A stretch of DNA of 64,000 nucleotides from Actinoallomurus bryophytorum (GTDB lineage Bacteria > Actinomycetota > Actinomycetes > Streptosporangiales > Streptosporangiaceae): positions 5,518,001-5,582,000 of the forward strand of contig NZ_VFOZ01000001.1 in the NCBI RefSeq assembly GCF_006716425.1, given 5' to 3'. The translations under genes were made by a program, and so were the position numbers. This document shows positions 25,524 through 33,162 of this stretch, piece by piece; position 1 is the first letter of the stretch, and each line of letters starts with the position of its first letter. The notes below the pieces were generated by a model. It was not told the DNA's origin. It was given only the letters and a program-made list of their open reading frames with translations, and made no database searches.

Positions 25524-25793
25524 GCGTTCTCCTTCGTGTGAGTCCGTCAGTTCGACCGTACCGGGAGGGGCCGACTGGTCGGCCGGTCAGGTGGGCGGCC
25601 GGCTCGAGGCCACGAGTCCCGGCGCGCGACGCCGGGGGCCTCGCGCGCCCGGTGGCGTGTGCCTCGGCGGCCCGTCCGGAGGGCGTCGAGTGGTTCTGTC
25701 TCGGCAGAAGCCCGGTTGTCCGCGGCCCGTACCCGTGCCGTCAGGCCGTTGACCTGGGTGCGCGGAATCTCTGGCCGATTACCCCCTCCCGTT

Positions 25794-25820
25794 GAACCTT
25801 TCGTGTCCAGGGCCGCGTAC
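25794..25820 (+). promoter_or_regulatory. ECF-type promoter motif of lipoprotein gene
   Basis: GAACC (25794-25798), 17 bases, CGTAC (25816-25820), 30 bases before ATG 25850. This resembles ECF sigma promoters (AAC in the -35, CGT in the -10). The same pair of motifs occurs before both genes of the divergent pair at 29.6 kb, which strengthens the call. Confidence 0.7.
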
Positions 25821-25849
25821 TGCTTCCCGACACCGGAGGAGTCGAGGGG

Positions 25850-26440
25850 ATGAGGACGATGGGCATGAGGCGCCGGATCACTTTGGCGGGCACCGCGACC
25901 GTGGCCGGACTGATGCTCGCCGCCTGCGGCACGGGCGGCAACGAGACGGCCAAGCCGAAGAACGAGGTGCCGGCGGCGGCGACCGTCGCACCGGGCGACG
26001 CGAAGGCCGCGCCGGCCGCCGCGGCCCGGCGCTGGAAGGGCTGGCTCGTCCTGTCCGACGCGCAGACCCCCACCCTCGGCACGATCGTCGTCAACGGCAA
26101 GGGCCTCACCGTCTACCGCTTCGACGCCGACACGGCCAAGCCGTCGGTCTCCAACTGTTCCGGTGCGTGCGCCAGGCTGTGGCCGCCGGTGAAGTTCACC
26201 AAGAAGCTGAGACTCAAGGGCATCCCGCGCTCGAGCATCGGCAACATCATGACCAAGGACGGCATCTGCCAGGCCACCATCGACGGCCGTCCCGCGTACA
26301 CGTACGCCAGGGACACCGCGCCCGGCCAGATCAACGGCCAGGGGATCGGCGGCAAGTGGTTCGCGATGGCCCCGGACGGCTCGAAGGCGGGCGGTGGCCT
26401 GGTCCCGGGACCGCCCGGCCAGGGCTCGTACGGCTACTGA
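25850..26440 (+). CDS. COG4315-type lipoprotein (YxFxxD repeat)
   Basis: A 196-residue lipoprotein. The signal ends in the lipobox LAAC (Cys about 26). The mature part has the COG4315 repeat motif Y-x-[FWY]-x-x-D as LTVYRFDAD. It is followed by NCSGACARLWPPV and the second repeat PAYTYARDTAPGQINGQGIGGKWF. Proteins of this family are often encoded beside ECF sigma/anti-sigma genes, as here; a role in surface redox or metal chemistry has been suggested but is unproven. A GAACC-N17-CGTAC promoter precedes it and a terminator follows. Confidence 0.88.
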   Translation: MRTMGMRRRITLAGTATVAGLMLAACGTGGNETAKPKNEVPAAATVAPGDAKAAPAAAARRWKGWLVLSDAQTPTLGTIVVNGKGLTVYRFDADTAKPSVSNCSGACARLWPPVKFTKKLRLKGIPRSSIGNIMTKDGICQATIDGRPAYTYARDTAPGQINGQGIGGKWFAMAPDGSKAGGGLVPGPPGQGSYGY

Positions 26441-26449
26441 CCCGCACAC

Positions 26450-26477
26450 GGGGACGTGCCCGGACCGGCACGTCCCC
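26450..26477 (+). terminator. Hairpin terminator after COG4315 lipoprotein gene
   Basis: GGGGACGTGCC (26450-26460) and GGCACGTCCCC (26467-26477) pair exactly around CGGACC, 9 bases after the stop, and are followed by TTC. It separates the lipoprotein gene from the sigma-factor operon. Confidence 0.75.
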
Positions 26478-26604
26478 TTCACTCGAAAGACGCGAAAGAC
26501 CGGAGATGCGGCAGCACACCCTTACGCCGGTCCCGGCCGGACCCACGCCTCCCGCTGACGACCCCATCGTGAGTTCCTCCTCGACCCGCCGGAGACGCAT
26601 CGCC

Positions 26605-27174
26605 ATGGACGCCTCCCCGACGCGCGGCTCGCGCCTGTGGGCCCGCGGGACACGACCGGTGAAGGACGCCGACGAAGACCGGATCGTCGCCGGGCTCTAC
26701 CGCGAATACCACCGGCCGCTGCTGAGCTTCGTGATGAAGCAGGTCGGCGGTGACCGGCAGTGGGCGGAGGACGTCGTGCAGGAGACCATGATCCGTGCGT
26801 GGCGCTCGGCCGACCGGCTCGACGGCGAGGCCGGGTCGCTGATGCCCTGGCTGGCGACGGTCGCCCGTCGCGTCGTCATCGACGACCGGCGGCGCAAGGC
26901 GGCCCGGCCGCAGGAGGCGGGCGAGGCCGCGCTGGAGGGCCTGCACATCGCCGACGGCATGGAGGACCTGCTGCGGACGGTGGTCGTGAGGGAGGCGCTG
27001 AAGGAGCTGTCGCCGGCTCACCGCGAGGTCCTGAACGAGACGATTCTGCGGGACCGTAGCGTGAACGAGGCCGCCGAGGTGCTCGGCGTACCGGTCGGTA
27101 CGGTCAAGTCACGTACCTACTACGCACTTCGTGCGCTGAAGGTCGTTCTGGAGGAGAGGGGGGCACTGGCGTGA
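26605..27174 (+). CDS. ECF-type RNA polymerase sigma factor
   Basis: A 189-residue sigma-70-family factor with only regions 2 and 4. Region 2 is LYREYHRPLLSFVMKQVGGDRQWAEDVVQETMIRAWRSAD (about 31-70) and region 4 is LSPAHREVLNETILRDRSVNEAAEVLGVPVGTVKSRTYYALRALK (about 134-178). ATG 26605 has GGAGA nine bases upstream. An in-frame ATG at 26506 would add 33 residues but lacks spaced Shine-Dalgarno sequence. The stop overlaps the start of the anti-sigma gene (GTGA), indicating translational coupling. It probably reads the GAACC/CGTAC promoters nearby. Confidence 0.92.
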   Translation: MDASPTRGSRLWARGTRPVKDADEDRIVAGLYREYHRPLLSFVMKQVGGDRQWAEDVVQETMIRAWRSADRLDGEAGSLMPWLATVARRVVIDDRRRKAARPQEAGEAALEGLHIADGMEDLLRTVVVREALKELSPAHREVLNETILRDRSVNEAAEVLGVPVGTVKSRTYYALRALKVVLEERGALA

Positions 27175-27899
27175 CAACCGAGGTTCAGCACACAGACGTC
27201 GCGGCCTACGCCCTCGGGCTGCTCGAGGAGGACGACCGGGTGGCCTTCGAGGGCCATCTCACGCAGTGCACGCTGTGCACCGAGGAACTCGGCGACTTCG
27301 CCGGGATGGCCGCCGTCTTCGCCGACGTCACGCCCGTCACCGGCGAGGAGGACACCGCCGGAGGGCGGATCGAGGACATGCTGCGCCGCCGCAGGTCGGC
27401 CGCGCGCAGCCGGCGCCGCGGCACGGCCGTGCTCGGCGCCGCCGCGGGCGTGGTGCTGCTCGCCGGCGGCGCGATCGCCGGCGCGATCGCCGCGCGTGAC
27501 CGGGCCGATCCCATCGGGAAGGCGATGCCCGGCCACTCCATGTCGGTGGACGAGGTCTTCACGTCCGGGGAGAAGGTCTCCGCGGCCGACGCGAAGACCG
27601 GCGTCAGGGGCACGGTGGCGATGTTGAGCGCGGGCTGGGGCACCGACGTCGGCCTGGAGCTGAGCCGTGTCAGGGGCCCGCTGGTCTGTGAGCTGGTCGC
27701 GGTGTCCAGGACGGGCGAGCGGCGTACGGTCACGGACTGGACCGTCCCGGCCAAGGGGTACGGCTTTCCCGGCACGCCCGCGAGCCTCCAGGTCCACGGG
27801 GGCACCGCGTTCGCCCGTGCCGACCTGGCGCGGTTCGACGTCCAGGTCGAGGGGGGCGGGCAGACGCTTCTCAGCATCCCGGTCGAGGGGCGCGGATGA
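27171..27899 (+). CDS. Transmembrane zinc-finger anti-sigma factor
   Basis: A 242-residue single-pass anti-sigma factor. The N-terminal zinc anti-sigma motif has H29, C33 and C36 in EGHLTQCTLC. A basic stretch (RRRRSAARSRRRG) precedes the transmembrane helix (about 84-105). The outside domain ends in LQVHGGTAFARADLARFDVQVEGGG. It should hold the preceding ECF sigma factor until an outside signal acts. It begins with GTG overlapping the sigma stop. A paralogue with the same architecture lies at 28173. Confidence 0.9.
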   Translation: MTTEVQHTDVAAYALGLLEEDDRVAFEGHLTQCTLCTEELGDFAGMAAVFADVTPVTGEEDTAGGRIEDMLRRRRSAARSRRRGTAVLGAAAGVVLLAGGAIAGAIAARDRADPIGKAMPGHSMSVDEVFTSGEKVSAADAKTGVRGTVAMLSAGWGTDVGLELSRVRGPLVCELVAVSRTGERRTVTDWTVPAKGYGFPGTPASLQVHGGTAFARADLARFDVQVEGGGQTLLSIPVEGRG

Positions 27900-27981
27900 G
27901 CCGGCCCGGCTCCGGCGCGTTGTTCTGTACGCTCCGAAGTACGGCCGGACCATCGGTAGATGGGAGGACGTCCTGCCCAGG

Positions 27982-28176
27982 GTGATAGTCGCAGAAGCGC
28001 TGAGTTCTCTTTCGCGCGCCCACCGCGAGGTCCTCACCGAGACGGTCATGCGCAATCGTTCGGTCAACGAGGCCGCGGATATATTGGGTATCCCACTGGG
28101 TACCGCCAAGAGCAGGGTCTACTACGCGCTCCGCGCCCTGCGCATCGTGCTCGAGGAGCGAGGGGTTTCCACATGA
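27982..28176 (+). CDS. Truncated sigma factor containing only region 4
   Basis: The frame yields about 64 residues (VIVAEALSSLSRAHREVLTETVMRNRSVNEAADILGIPLGTAKSRVYYALRALRIVLEERG) that align end to end with region 4 of the sigma factor at 26605. No region 2 is present in any upstream frame, so it cannot open a -10 element alone. GTG 27982 is the best start; GGGAGG lies about 14 bases before it. The stop overlaps the ATG of an intact anti-sigma gene (ATGA). It may be a -35-only regulator, a decoy for the anti-sigma factor or a remnant. Confidence 0.65.
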   Translation: MIVAEALSSLSRAHREVLTETVMRNRSVNEAADILGIPLGTAKSRVYYALRALRIVLEERGVST

Positions 28177-28877
28177 CCGTCGCGCACACCGACGTCGGTG
28201 CGTACGCTCTCGGTCTCCTCGAGGAGGACGACCGGCAGGCGTTCGAAGACCACCTCGGCGACTGCACCGCATGCGCGGCGGAGCTGAGCGGGCTCGGCGG
28301 CATGCGCAGTCTGCTCGCCGGCATCGGCCCGGTCGAGGTCGACGACGAGGAGCCCGAGGACCTGTCGGGCAACATCACCGCCCTGGTCGACCGCCGCAGA
28401 CGAGAAGACCGCCGCAGGCGCCGCGGCACGCTGGTGATCGGGCTGGCGGCCGGCGTCGCGCTGGTGGCGGGCGGCGTCACGGTCGGTTCGGCCATCGTCT
28501 CGCCGGACGGCGGGGGCGAGCACCAGCACGGCAGCCCCGCCGCGGACGTCCTCGCCAACGGCGTACGCCACTCGGCCACCGACCCGGCCACCCACGCGGT
28601 GGGCGTCGTGGCGACGCGTGCCGAGCCGTTCGGCACCGAGGTCGGGCTGGACCTGGCCAACGTCCGCGGCCCGCTGACCTGCCGGCTCGTGGCGATCACG
28701 CGGTCCGGGCAGCAGCAGCCGGTGACCGAATGGGCGGTCCCGCCCAAGGGGTACGGCGTGCCCGGCTCTCCGGCCCATCTCCAGGTCCACGGCGGCATCT
28801 CCGTCAAGCCGTCGGACGTCAGCCGCTACGACGTGCTCATCGAGGGCGGCGGCCGGCTGGTGACGATCCCGGTCTGA
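28173..28877 (+). CDS. Transmembrane zinc-finger anti-sigma factor (second copy)
   Basis: A 234-residue paralogue of the anti-sigma factor at 27171. The zinc motif is H27, C31, C34 in EDHLGDCTAC. A basic run (RRRREDRRRRRG) precedes one transmembrane helix (about 85-106). A His-rich linker (GGGEHQHG) leads to an outside domain closely like that of the first copy (GLDLANVRGPLTCRLVAITRSGQ, LQVHGGISVKPSDVSRYDV). It is coupled by a 4-bp overlap to the region-4-only sigma gene. The block is a tandem duplication of the sigma/anti-sigma pair. Confidence 0.88.
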   Translation: MTVAHTDVGAYALGLLEEDDRQAFEDHLGDCTACAAELSGLGGMRSLLAGIGPVEVDDEEPEDLSGNITALVDRRRREDRRRRRGTLVIGLAAGVALVAGGVTVGSAIVSPDGGGEHQHGSPAADVLANGVRHSATDPATHAVGVVATRAEPFGTEVGLDLANVRGPLTCRLVAITRSGQQQPVTEWAVPPKGYGVPGSPAHLQVHGGISVKPSDVSRYDVLIEGGGRLVTIPV

Positions 28878-28887
28878 AGCCGGTGCC

Positions 28888-28916
28888 GGGACCGTCATCG
28901 CCTATCTGACGATCCC
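28888..28916 (+). terminator. Hairpin after second anti-sigma gene
   Basis: GGGACCGTCA (28888-28897) and TGACGATCCC (28907-28916) pair with one mismatch, 10 bases after the stop. There is no T-run. Further on, GTCGGCCG (29006-29013) and CGGCCGAC (29021-29028) form a second stem. The rest of 28917-29075 shows nothing else. Confidence 0.45.
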
Positions 28917-29075
28917 GCCCGTGGCCGGTTGCACGCGGCGCCCCTGTGTGACCACGAATGGCCGATGGTGATGGTAGGTATTTCCAGCTGAATGGAGCTT
29001 GACTCGTCGGCCGAATGGCACGGCCGACAGGCACGGAAATCGCGTTTCGCGCACCGGAATCCGGGCGCGGTGAAT

Positions 29076-29099
29076 GGGGCCGGGAAACGACCCGGCCCC
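29076..29099 (-). terminator. Hairpin terminator for minus-strand lipoprotein gene
   Basis: GGGGCCGGG (29076-29084) and CCCGGCCCC (29091-29099) pair exactly around AAACGA, 8 bases beyond the stop of the gene at 29108. Confidence 0.7.
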
Positions 29100-29107
29100 A
29101 TCGCGCG

Positions 29108-29569
29108 TCATGACGCTCGCTTGATCAGTTTTCCGTCCGCGCCGACGACGTACCAGACGTCGTCCACGCCCTGGCCGTCCACGTCGCCGGGGTTCATGTC
29201 CCCGGCGTAGTAGTACAGCGGCCAGGTGCCGTACGTCGCCTGGAGGGTGCCTTCGGCGCGCTTGGTCTCGCCGAGGAGCGCCTTCTGGGTGCCGGCGCCC
29301 GCGGTCACCGCCTTGCCGCTGACCAGCGCGGGCCAGCTCGCGATGCACTGTCCGGAGCAGCTGCTGCCGCCGTTCTTGTCATTGGTGAACGCGTACAGCG
29401 TGCGTCCGCTCCGGTCGGTCAGGATCGGGCCCAGGCTCGACTGGCTGACCGTGACGCCCGCCCCGGCCGGCGCGGCATGGCCGCCGGGCTCGTGGCCGCC
29501 GCCGCCACCGCCACAGGCGGCGAGGCCGGTCGCGAGTACGGCACCGAGGACGAGGAAACGTATGCGCAT
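29108..29569 (-). CDS. COG4315-type lipoprotein (YxFxxD repeat)
   Basis: A 153-residue lipoprotein. The signal peptide ends in LAAC, followed by a Gly/His-rich linker (GGGGGGHEPGGHAAP). Repeat motifs are LYAFTNDK and LYYYAGDMNPGDVDGQGVDDVWYVV, with SSCSGQCIASWPALV between. This matches the protein at 25850. An AAGGAGCTC site precedes ATG 29569. It is divergent from the CHRD gene; both have GAACC/CGTAC promoters, so both are likely targets of the local ECF sigma factor. Confidence 0.9.
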   Translation of the reverse strand: MRIRFLVLGAVLATGLAACGGGGGGHEPGGHAAPAGAGVTVSQSSLGPILTDRSGRTLYAFTNDKNGGSSCSGQCIASWPALVSGKAVTAGAGTQKALLGETKRAEGTLQATYGTWPLYYYAGDMNPGDVDGQGVDDVWYVVGADGKLIKRAS

Positions 29570-29602
29570 GAGAGCTCCTTATTCAACGGGATCTGGCGTG
29601 CA

Positions 29603-29628
29603 GTACGCATACGACGGACCGGCGGTTC
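29603..29628 (-). promoter_or_regulatory. ECF-type promoter motif, minus strand
   Basis: On the minus strand GAACC (29628-29624), 16 bases, CGTAC (29607-29603), 33 bases before ATG 29569. Same elements as at 25794 and 29654. Confidence 0.7.
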
Positions 29629-29653
29629 AATCCGTTTTTCCCTGAATTCGGGT

Positions 29654-29680
29654 GAACCGCCGAGGTCCGCGGTGCCGTAC
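29654..29680 (+). promoter_or_regulatory. ECF-type promoter motif before CHRD gene
   Basis: GAACC (29654-29658), 17 bases, CGTAC (29676-29680), 46 bases before ATG 29727. It lies back to back with the minus-strand copy at 29603-29628; both share TGAACCGCC at the -35. Confidence 0.7.
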
Positions 29681-29726
29681 CGGGGGGCGAATCACGAAAA
29701 AGGCACCTCTGTTCAAAGGAATGAGA

Positions 29727-30740
29727 ATGCGCAAGAGACTGGCCGCGATACCCGCCATCGCGCTCGCCTTCGGCATGCTCGGCACGACGGCCGCGCGCGC
29801 CACGGACTACCCGACGCCGGAGCCCTCCGGCGGATCCCAGGACCACTCGATGCCCGGCATGCCGGACATGAAGATGCCCCAGTCGGCCCCGCCGCCGCAG
29901 CGGCAGGACGTCTCACGCGACGAGGCCATCGCACGGGCACGCCAGCGGCCGGTCTACTTCGCCGCCCGTCTCTCCGGCCGGAACGAGGTCCCGGTGGCGG
30001 GCAAACCGGCCGTCGGTGACCCGGACGGGAGCGCGACCGGCGTGATCCGCCTGCAGGGCGACCGGGTGACGTTCGCCTTCAACTGGAAGGGCATCACCGC
30101 GCCCACCCTCGGCCACATCCACCAGGGCGTGGCCGGCGTGAACGGTGACGTCAAGGTGCCGCTCTTCACCACGGCGATGCCGGACACCGCGACGGCCGCG
30201 GCGGGCTCGGTGACCGTGCCCGACCCGGCCATCGCCGACGCGATCCGCCAGAACCCGGGTGGCTTCTACCTCAACCTGCACAGCAAGGAGTTTCCGGGAG
30301 GTGCCGTACGCGCCCAGCTCAGCCCGCTGGCCGGGCCCACCGACGTGCTCCGGCTCGTGACCGGTGGCGGCCTGCGCGGGTTCCTGTCCGGTGACCAGGA
30401 GGTGCCGGTGGCGAACGGCCCCGCGGTCGGCGACCCGGACGCGCGCGCCGTGACCTTCATCCGCCCGGCCGGTACACAGGTCGGTTACTCCTTCGCGTGG
30501 ATCGGCGTGACACCCACCCTCGGCCACATCCACCAGGGCGCCTTCGGTGCCAACGGACCGGTGGTCGTCCCGCTGTTCACCACTCCGGTGCCCGCCACGG
30601 TCTTCGCCATCGCGGGCACGGCCACCGGCCTCGACCCGGCCGTCGTCCGCCGGATCGGCCAGAACCCGCGCGGCTTCTACGCCAACCTGCACTCCGCGGA
30701 GTTCCCCGGCGGCGCCCTGCGCGCCCAGCTCGCCGGCTGA
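29727..30740 (+). CDS. Secreted protein with two CHRD domains
   Basis: A 337-residue exported protein. A signal peptide (MRKRLAAIPAIALAFGMLGTTAARA) is followed by a Met/His/Pro-rich stretch (DHSMPGMPDMKMP) that could bind metal. Two CHRD domains follow, each with FxxxLSGxxEVPV, LGHIHQG, VPLFTT and GFYxNLHSxEFPGGAxRAQL. The function of bacterial CHRD proteins is unknown. ATG 29727 has AAGGA at six bases; the ATG at 29721 is too close to it. It is the likely product of the local ECF regulon. A very strong terminator follows. Confidence 0.93.
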   Translation: MRKRLAAIPAIALAFGMLGTTAARATDYPTPEPSGGSQDHSMPGMPDMKMPQSAPPPQRQDVSRDEAIARARQRPVYFAARLSGRNEVPVAGKPAVGDPDGSATGVIRLQGDRVTFAFNWKGITAPTLGHIHQGVAGVNGDVKVPLFTTAMPDTATAAAGSVTVPDPAIADAIRQNPGGFYLNLHSKEFPGGAVRAQLSPLAGPTDVLRLVTGGGLRGFLSGDQEVPVANGPAVGDPDARAVTFIRPAGTQVGYSFAWIGVTPTLGHIHQGAFGANGPVVVPLFTTPVPATVFAIAGTATGLDPAVVRRIGQNPRGFYANLHSAEFPGGALRAQLAG

Positions 30741-30749
30741 CGCCCGACC

Positions 30750-30790
30750 GTCAGGAGGGCCCGGAGCGACACGCTCCGGGCCCTCCTGAC
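30750..30790. terminator. 19-bp perfect hairpin, bidirectional terminator
   Basis: GTCAGGAGGGCCCGGAGCG (30750-30768) pairs without mismatch with 30772-30790 around ACA. It lies between the convergent CHRD gene and the Smr gene. Confidence 0.85.
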
Positions 30791-30803
30791 GTCGCGCGTA
30801 CGG

Positions 30804-31052
30804 TCAGCGGAAGTGCACGAGCACGCGTCCGGTGTTGCTCTCGTCGGTCTCGACCCGCTGGTACAGCTTCCTGAGGTGAGCCTGCTTCAGCATGGCGAGG
30901 ACGCGCTGCTGGAGCTTGCCCGACCCCTTGCCCGGGATGATCTCGACGGTCTCGGCCTTCGTGCGCACGGCCTCGAAGATGATGGCCCGTACGGCGCGGT
31001 CGACCTCGCGTTCGTTCCGAAAGATCGGATGCAGATCGAGCGTCAGCGTCAT
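30804..31052 (-). CDS. Small stand-alone Smr domain protein
   Basis: An 82-residue protein that is essentially one Smr (small MutS-related) domain. LDLHPIFRNEREVDRAVRAIIFEAV holds the LDLH motif, and VEIIPGKGSGKLQQRVLAML holds the GKGSGxL motif that replaces the usual HGxG. Smr domains nick or bind nucleic acids, including stalled-ribosome mRNA. ATG 31052 has a GGAGGAG site. Residues usual for catalysis (LDLH) are present. Confidence 0.85.
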   Translation of the reverse strand: MTLTLDLHPIFRNEREVDRAVRAIIFEAVRTKAETVEIIPGKGSGKLQQRVLAMLKQAHLRKLYQRVETDESNTGRVLVHFR

Positions 31053-31152
31053 GGGGATTCTCCTCCGTACCCGGACCGGTCCCGTGAAGTGAACCACGCA
31101 TCCCCTCAGGTGCGTACGACGGATGACCGTGCATGAGTCAAGGGGGGCACAG

Positions 31153-31452
31153 ATGGTCCACGAACCGATGGAAGACGTCGTCACGGAGGCCGCGGAGGGG
31201 ACGGGGAGCCACTGGCGGACGCGTGCGGCATGCCGGCCGTACGGCTCGGAGCTCTTCTTTCCCGCGAAGGCGGACCTCCGGAACACCGTGATCGCCCGGG
31301 CGAAGGCGATCTGCCGCCAGTGTCCCGTACGAGAGGAATGCCTGCTGGCGGCGATGGACGGCGGCGAGAAGATCGGCATCTGGGGTGGTTTCACCCCTGA
31401 GGAGCGCGCACGGCTCCGCCGCCTGAACCGGCGTGCTCCGGCCGTCCGGTGA
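31153..31452 (+). CDS. WhiB family transcriptional regulator
   Basis: A 99-residue iron-sulphur regulator. The four cluster cysteines are C27, C54, C57 and C63 (C-X26-C-X2-C-X5-C), followed by the GIWGG turn and a basic C-terminus (EERARLRRLNRR). In most WhiB proteins a DPELFFP-like block follows the first Cys; here it reads SELFFP. The ATG at 31153 has a GGGGGG site at six bases; one at 31123 has none. WhiB proteins partner with the main sigma factor and sense redox or NO. Confidence 0.92.
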   Translation: MVHEPMEDVVTEAAEGTGSHWRTRAACRPYGSELFFPAKADLRNTVIARAKAICRQCPVREECLLAAMDGGEKIGIWGGFTPEERARLRRLNRRAPAVR

Positions 31453-31601
31453 CGCGGAGAGCGTCGCAGGTGCGCTGAGGCTTCCCCGGTGGCATGGTCG
31501 ACATGTCGCCGGGGATAGCTCATTCATGGGCTGGATATTGAGCCAGGCTTTACATGGGCCGCGTATTAAGGAACAGAAGGGTTGCGGCGAAGGAGACCCC
31601 G

Positions 31602-31859
31602 ATGCCAAGCACGATGATCCCCAGCACGTCGGACCTCGCGGAGGTCCTGTTCGCCTCGACGCTCCAGGCGTCCGAGGCGCCCACCGCCTCGCAGGTACGC
31701 ACGGTCGTCGAGCAGGGCCTGCGGACCTTGATCGAGGACTGCATGGCCTGTGTCTCGTGCGTCGCGCAGGAGGCCGGCGACCACCCCGATGAGTTCGCCC
31801 GCCGTATGCACTGGGCGCTGGACACGGTCCGGTCCGTCTACGGCGTCCAGTTCGGCTGA
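31602..31859 (+). CDS. Small helical protein of unknown function
   Basis: An 85-residue protein without a signal peptide, rich in helix (ASEAPTASQVRTVVEQGLRTLIEDCMACVSCVAQEAGDHPDEFARRMHWAL). A CMACVSC motif, two Cys pairs in seven residues, could bind a metal or be redox-active. ATG 31602 has a strong AAGGAGA site. I do not recognise the family. It lies between whiB and a UBP zinc-finger gene. Confidence 0.75.
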   Translation: MPSTMIPSTSDLAEVLFASTLQASEAPTASQVRTVVEQGLRTLIEDCMACVSCVAQEAGDHPDEFARRMHWALDTVRSVYGVQFG

Positions 31860-31887
31860 GCACGCGGGCGCCGGACCCGCCGATCGC

Positions 31888-31908
31888 GCCCTGGGTGGCG
31901 CCCAGGGC
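31888..31908 (+). terminator. Hairpin between two small genes
   Basis: GCCCTGGG (31888-31895) pairs with CCCAGGGC (31901-31908) around TGGCG, 28 bases after the stop at 31859. Confidence 0.55.
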
Positions 31909-31979
31909 TCGCCGGGGTGAGATTCTGGACTCGATCGCCGGCCCGCCGGGGCCGGCCGGAACACGAGGGGCGCCCCGCG

Positions 31980-32243
31980 ATGTCCGTCACCTGTCCGCAC
32001 GTACTCTCCCTGCCGCCGGCGGTCGCCCCGCACACCACGGCGGGCTGCGAAGACTGCCTCAAGATCGGCTCACCCTGGGTGCACCTGCGCGAGTGCCTGA
32101 GCTGCGGGCACATCGGCTGCTGCGACTCCTCGCCCAACCGCCACGCCCGTGCGCACGCGGCGGCGGACGGCCATCCGGTCGTGCGTTCCTTCGAGCCGGG
32201 CGAGGACTGGCGCTGGTGCTTCGTGGACGAGACGTTCGTGTAG
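31980..32243 (+). CDS. Stand-alone UBP-type zinc-finger protein
   Basis: An 87-residue protein that is one zf-UBP domain: CPH, GCEDCLKIG, WVHLRECLSCGHIGCCDSSPNRHARAHAAADGHPVVRSFEPGEDWRWCFVDE. The Cys/His spacing (CxxC, CxxC, C, H, H, H) is that of eukaryotic ubiquitin-binding ZnF-UBP modules. Bacterial stand-alone copies have no ubiquitin to bind, and their role is unknown. ATG 31980 follows GAGGGG. Confidence 0.88.
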   Translation: MSVTCPHVLSLPPAVAPHTTAGCEDCLKIGSPWVHLRECLSCGHIGCCDSSPNRHARAHAAADGHPVVRSFEPGEDWRWCFVDETFV

Positions 32244-32414
32244 GAGCCCGCGTGGGATCTTAAGTCTGATTCGGCCACATACGAGGACATCGAGGGGGAT
32301 AGGCCGTTCGCTTCCGGGGATGGCTACGATGTGCCCCCCAACTCACCATCCGCGCCCGGGGCGACCCGGGCCGCCGCGGCGAGCCGAGTAGTGATCCCCC
32401 CACGGAAGGCGAGC

Positions 32415-32984
32415 ATGCCGTCCACCTCCGTCAAGCGTCGTGGCAACAAGAGTGGAAACAAGAAGACGAGCAACAAGAAGACGGGCGACAAGAAGCCGCG
32501 CGACAAGAAGACCGGCGGCAAGAGCGGCTCTCGACCCTTCACGAGCTACCTGATACGCGGCCTCTGGATCATCGCGGGGCTGGTCGGTGTCGTGCTGTTC
32601 GCCTACGTGATCTCCAAGCTCACGTTGCGGCCGGAGCCCGGTGCCGGAAAGTACGTGCATGACAACACGCACCCGGGCCAGACGCTGCGGCTGTACCTCG
32701 ATCAGCCCAGTGTCAGGACGGCGCTGCTGGAGATCGGCGGCAACCTGGTCCTGCTGATGCCGCTCGGCGTTCTTCTGCCCGTGCTGTCCAACCGGTTCCG
32801 CGGTCCGCTCCGGATACTTCTCGTAGTCGGACTCATCTCGTTGTGCATCGAGACGGTCCAGGGCACGATGCTCGCCGGCCGGGCGTTCGATGCCGATGAC
32901 GTCATCCTCAACACGGTGGGCGCGGTGCTGGCCTACCTTCTCGTCGGCCGCCGGGTCTCGCGCTGGGCGCATCGTTCGACCTGA
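32415..32984 (+). CDS. VanZ family membrane protein
   Basis: A 189-residue membrane protein. A hydrophilic N-terminus of about 35 residues carries a Lys-rich near-repeat (NKSGNKKTSNKKTGDKKPRD). It is followed by VanZ signatures: a first helix (LWIIAGLVGVVLFAYVIS), GGNLVLLMPLGVLLPVL, LISLCIETVQ and AFDADDVILNTVGAVLAYLL. Some VanZ proteins alter glycopeptide susceptibility, but most are uncharacterised. ATG 32415 has GGAAGG upstream. Confidence 0.88.
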   Translation: MPSTSVKRRGNKSGNKKTSNKKTGDKKPRDKKTGGKSGSRPFTSYLIRGLWIIAGLVGVVLFAYVISKLTLRPEPGAGKYVHDNTHPGQTLRLYLDQPSVRTALLEIGGNLVLLMPLGVLLPVLSNRFRGPLRILLVVGLISLCIETVQGTMLAGRAFDADDVILNTVGAVLAYLLVGRRVSRWAHRST

Positions 32985-33162
32985 CGCGCGTTGTACGTGC
33001 GGATTCGCTACGATTGTCGCTTGGCAAGCTTTTTGTGATCCCGGCTGTGAGAACCGCCCGGCGGGCGGCCTCGCCTCGTCCGGGAGCGTGGCCGGCCATA
33101 CGCGCGCGGGGGCGCGCGTCCCGGGGGCGATCAGGATCATGGAGATACGGGTGACGACCCGA

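Noticed and set aside
24381-25541. 386-residue plus-strand frame
   Set aside because: It is mostly the antisense shadow of the LLM oxidoreductase; the first 70 codons lack a ribosome-binding site or recognisable domain.
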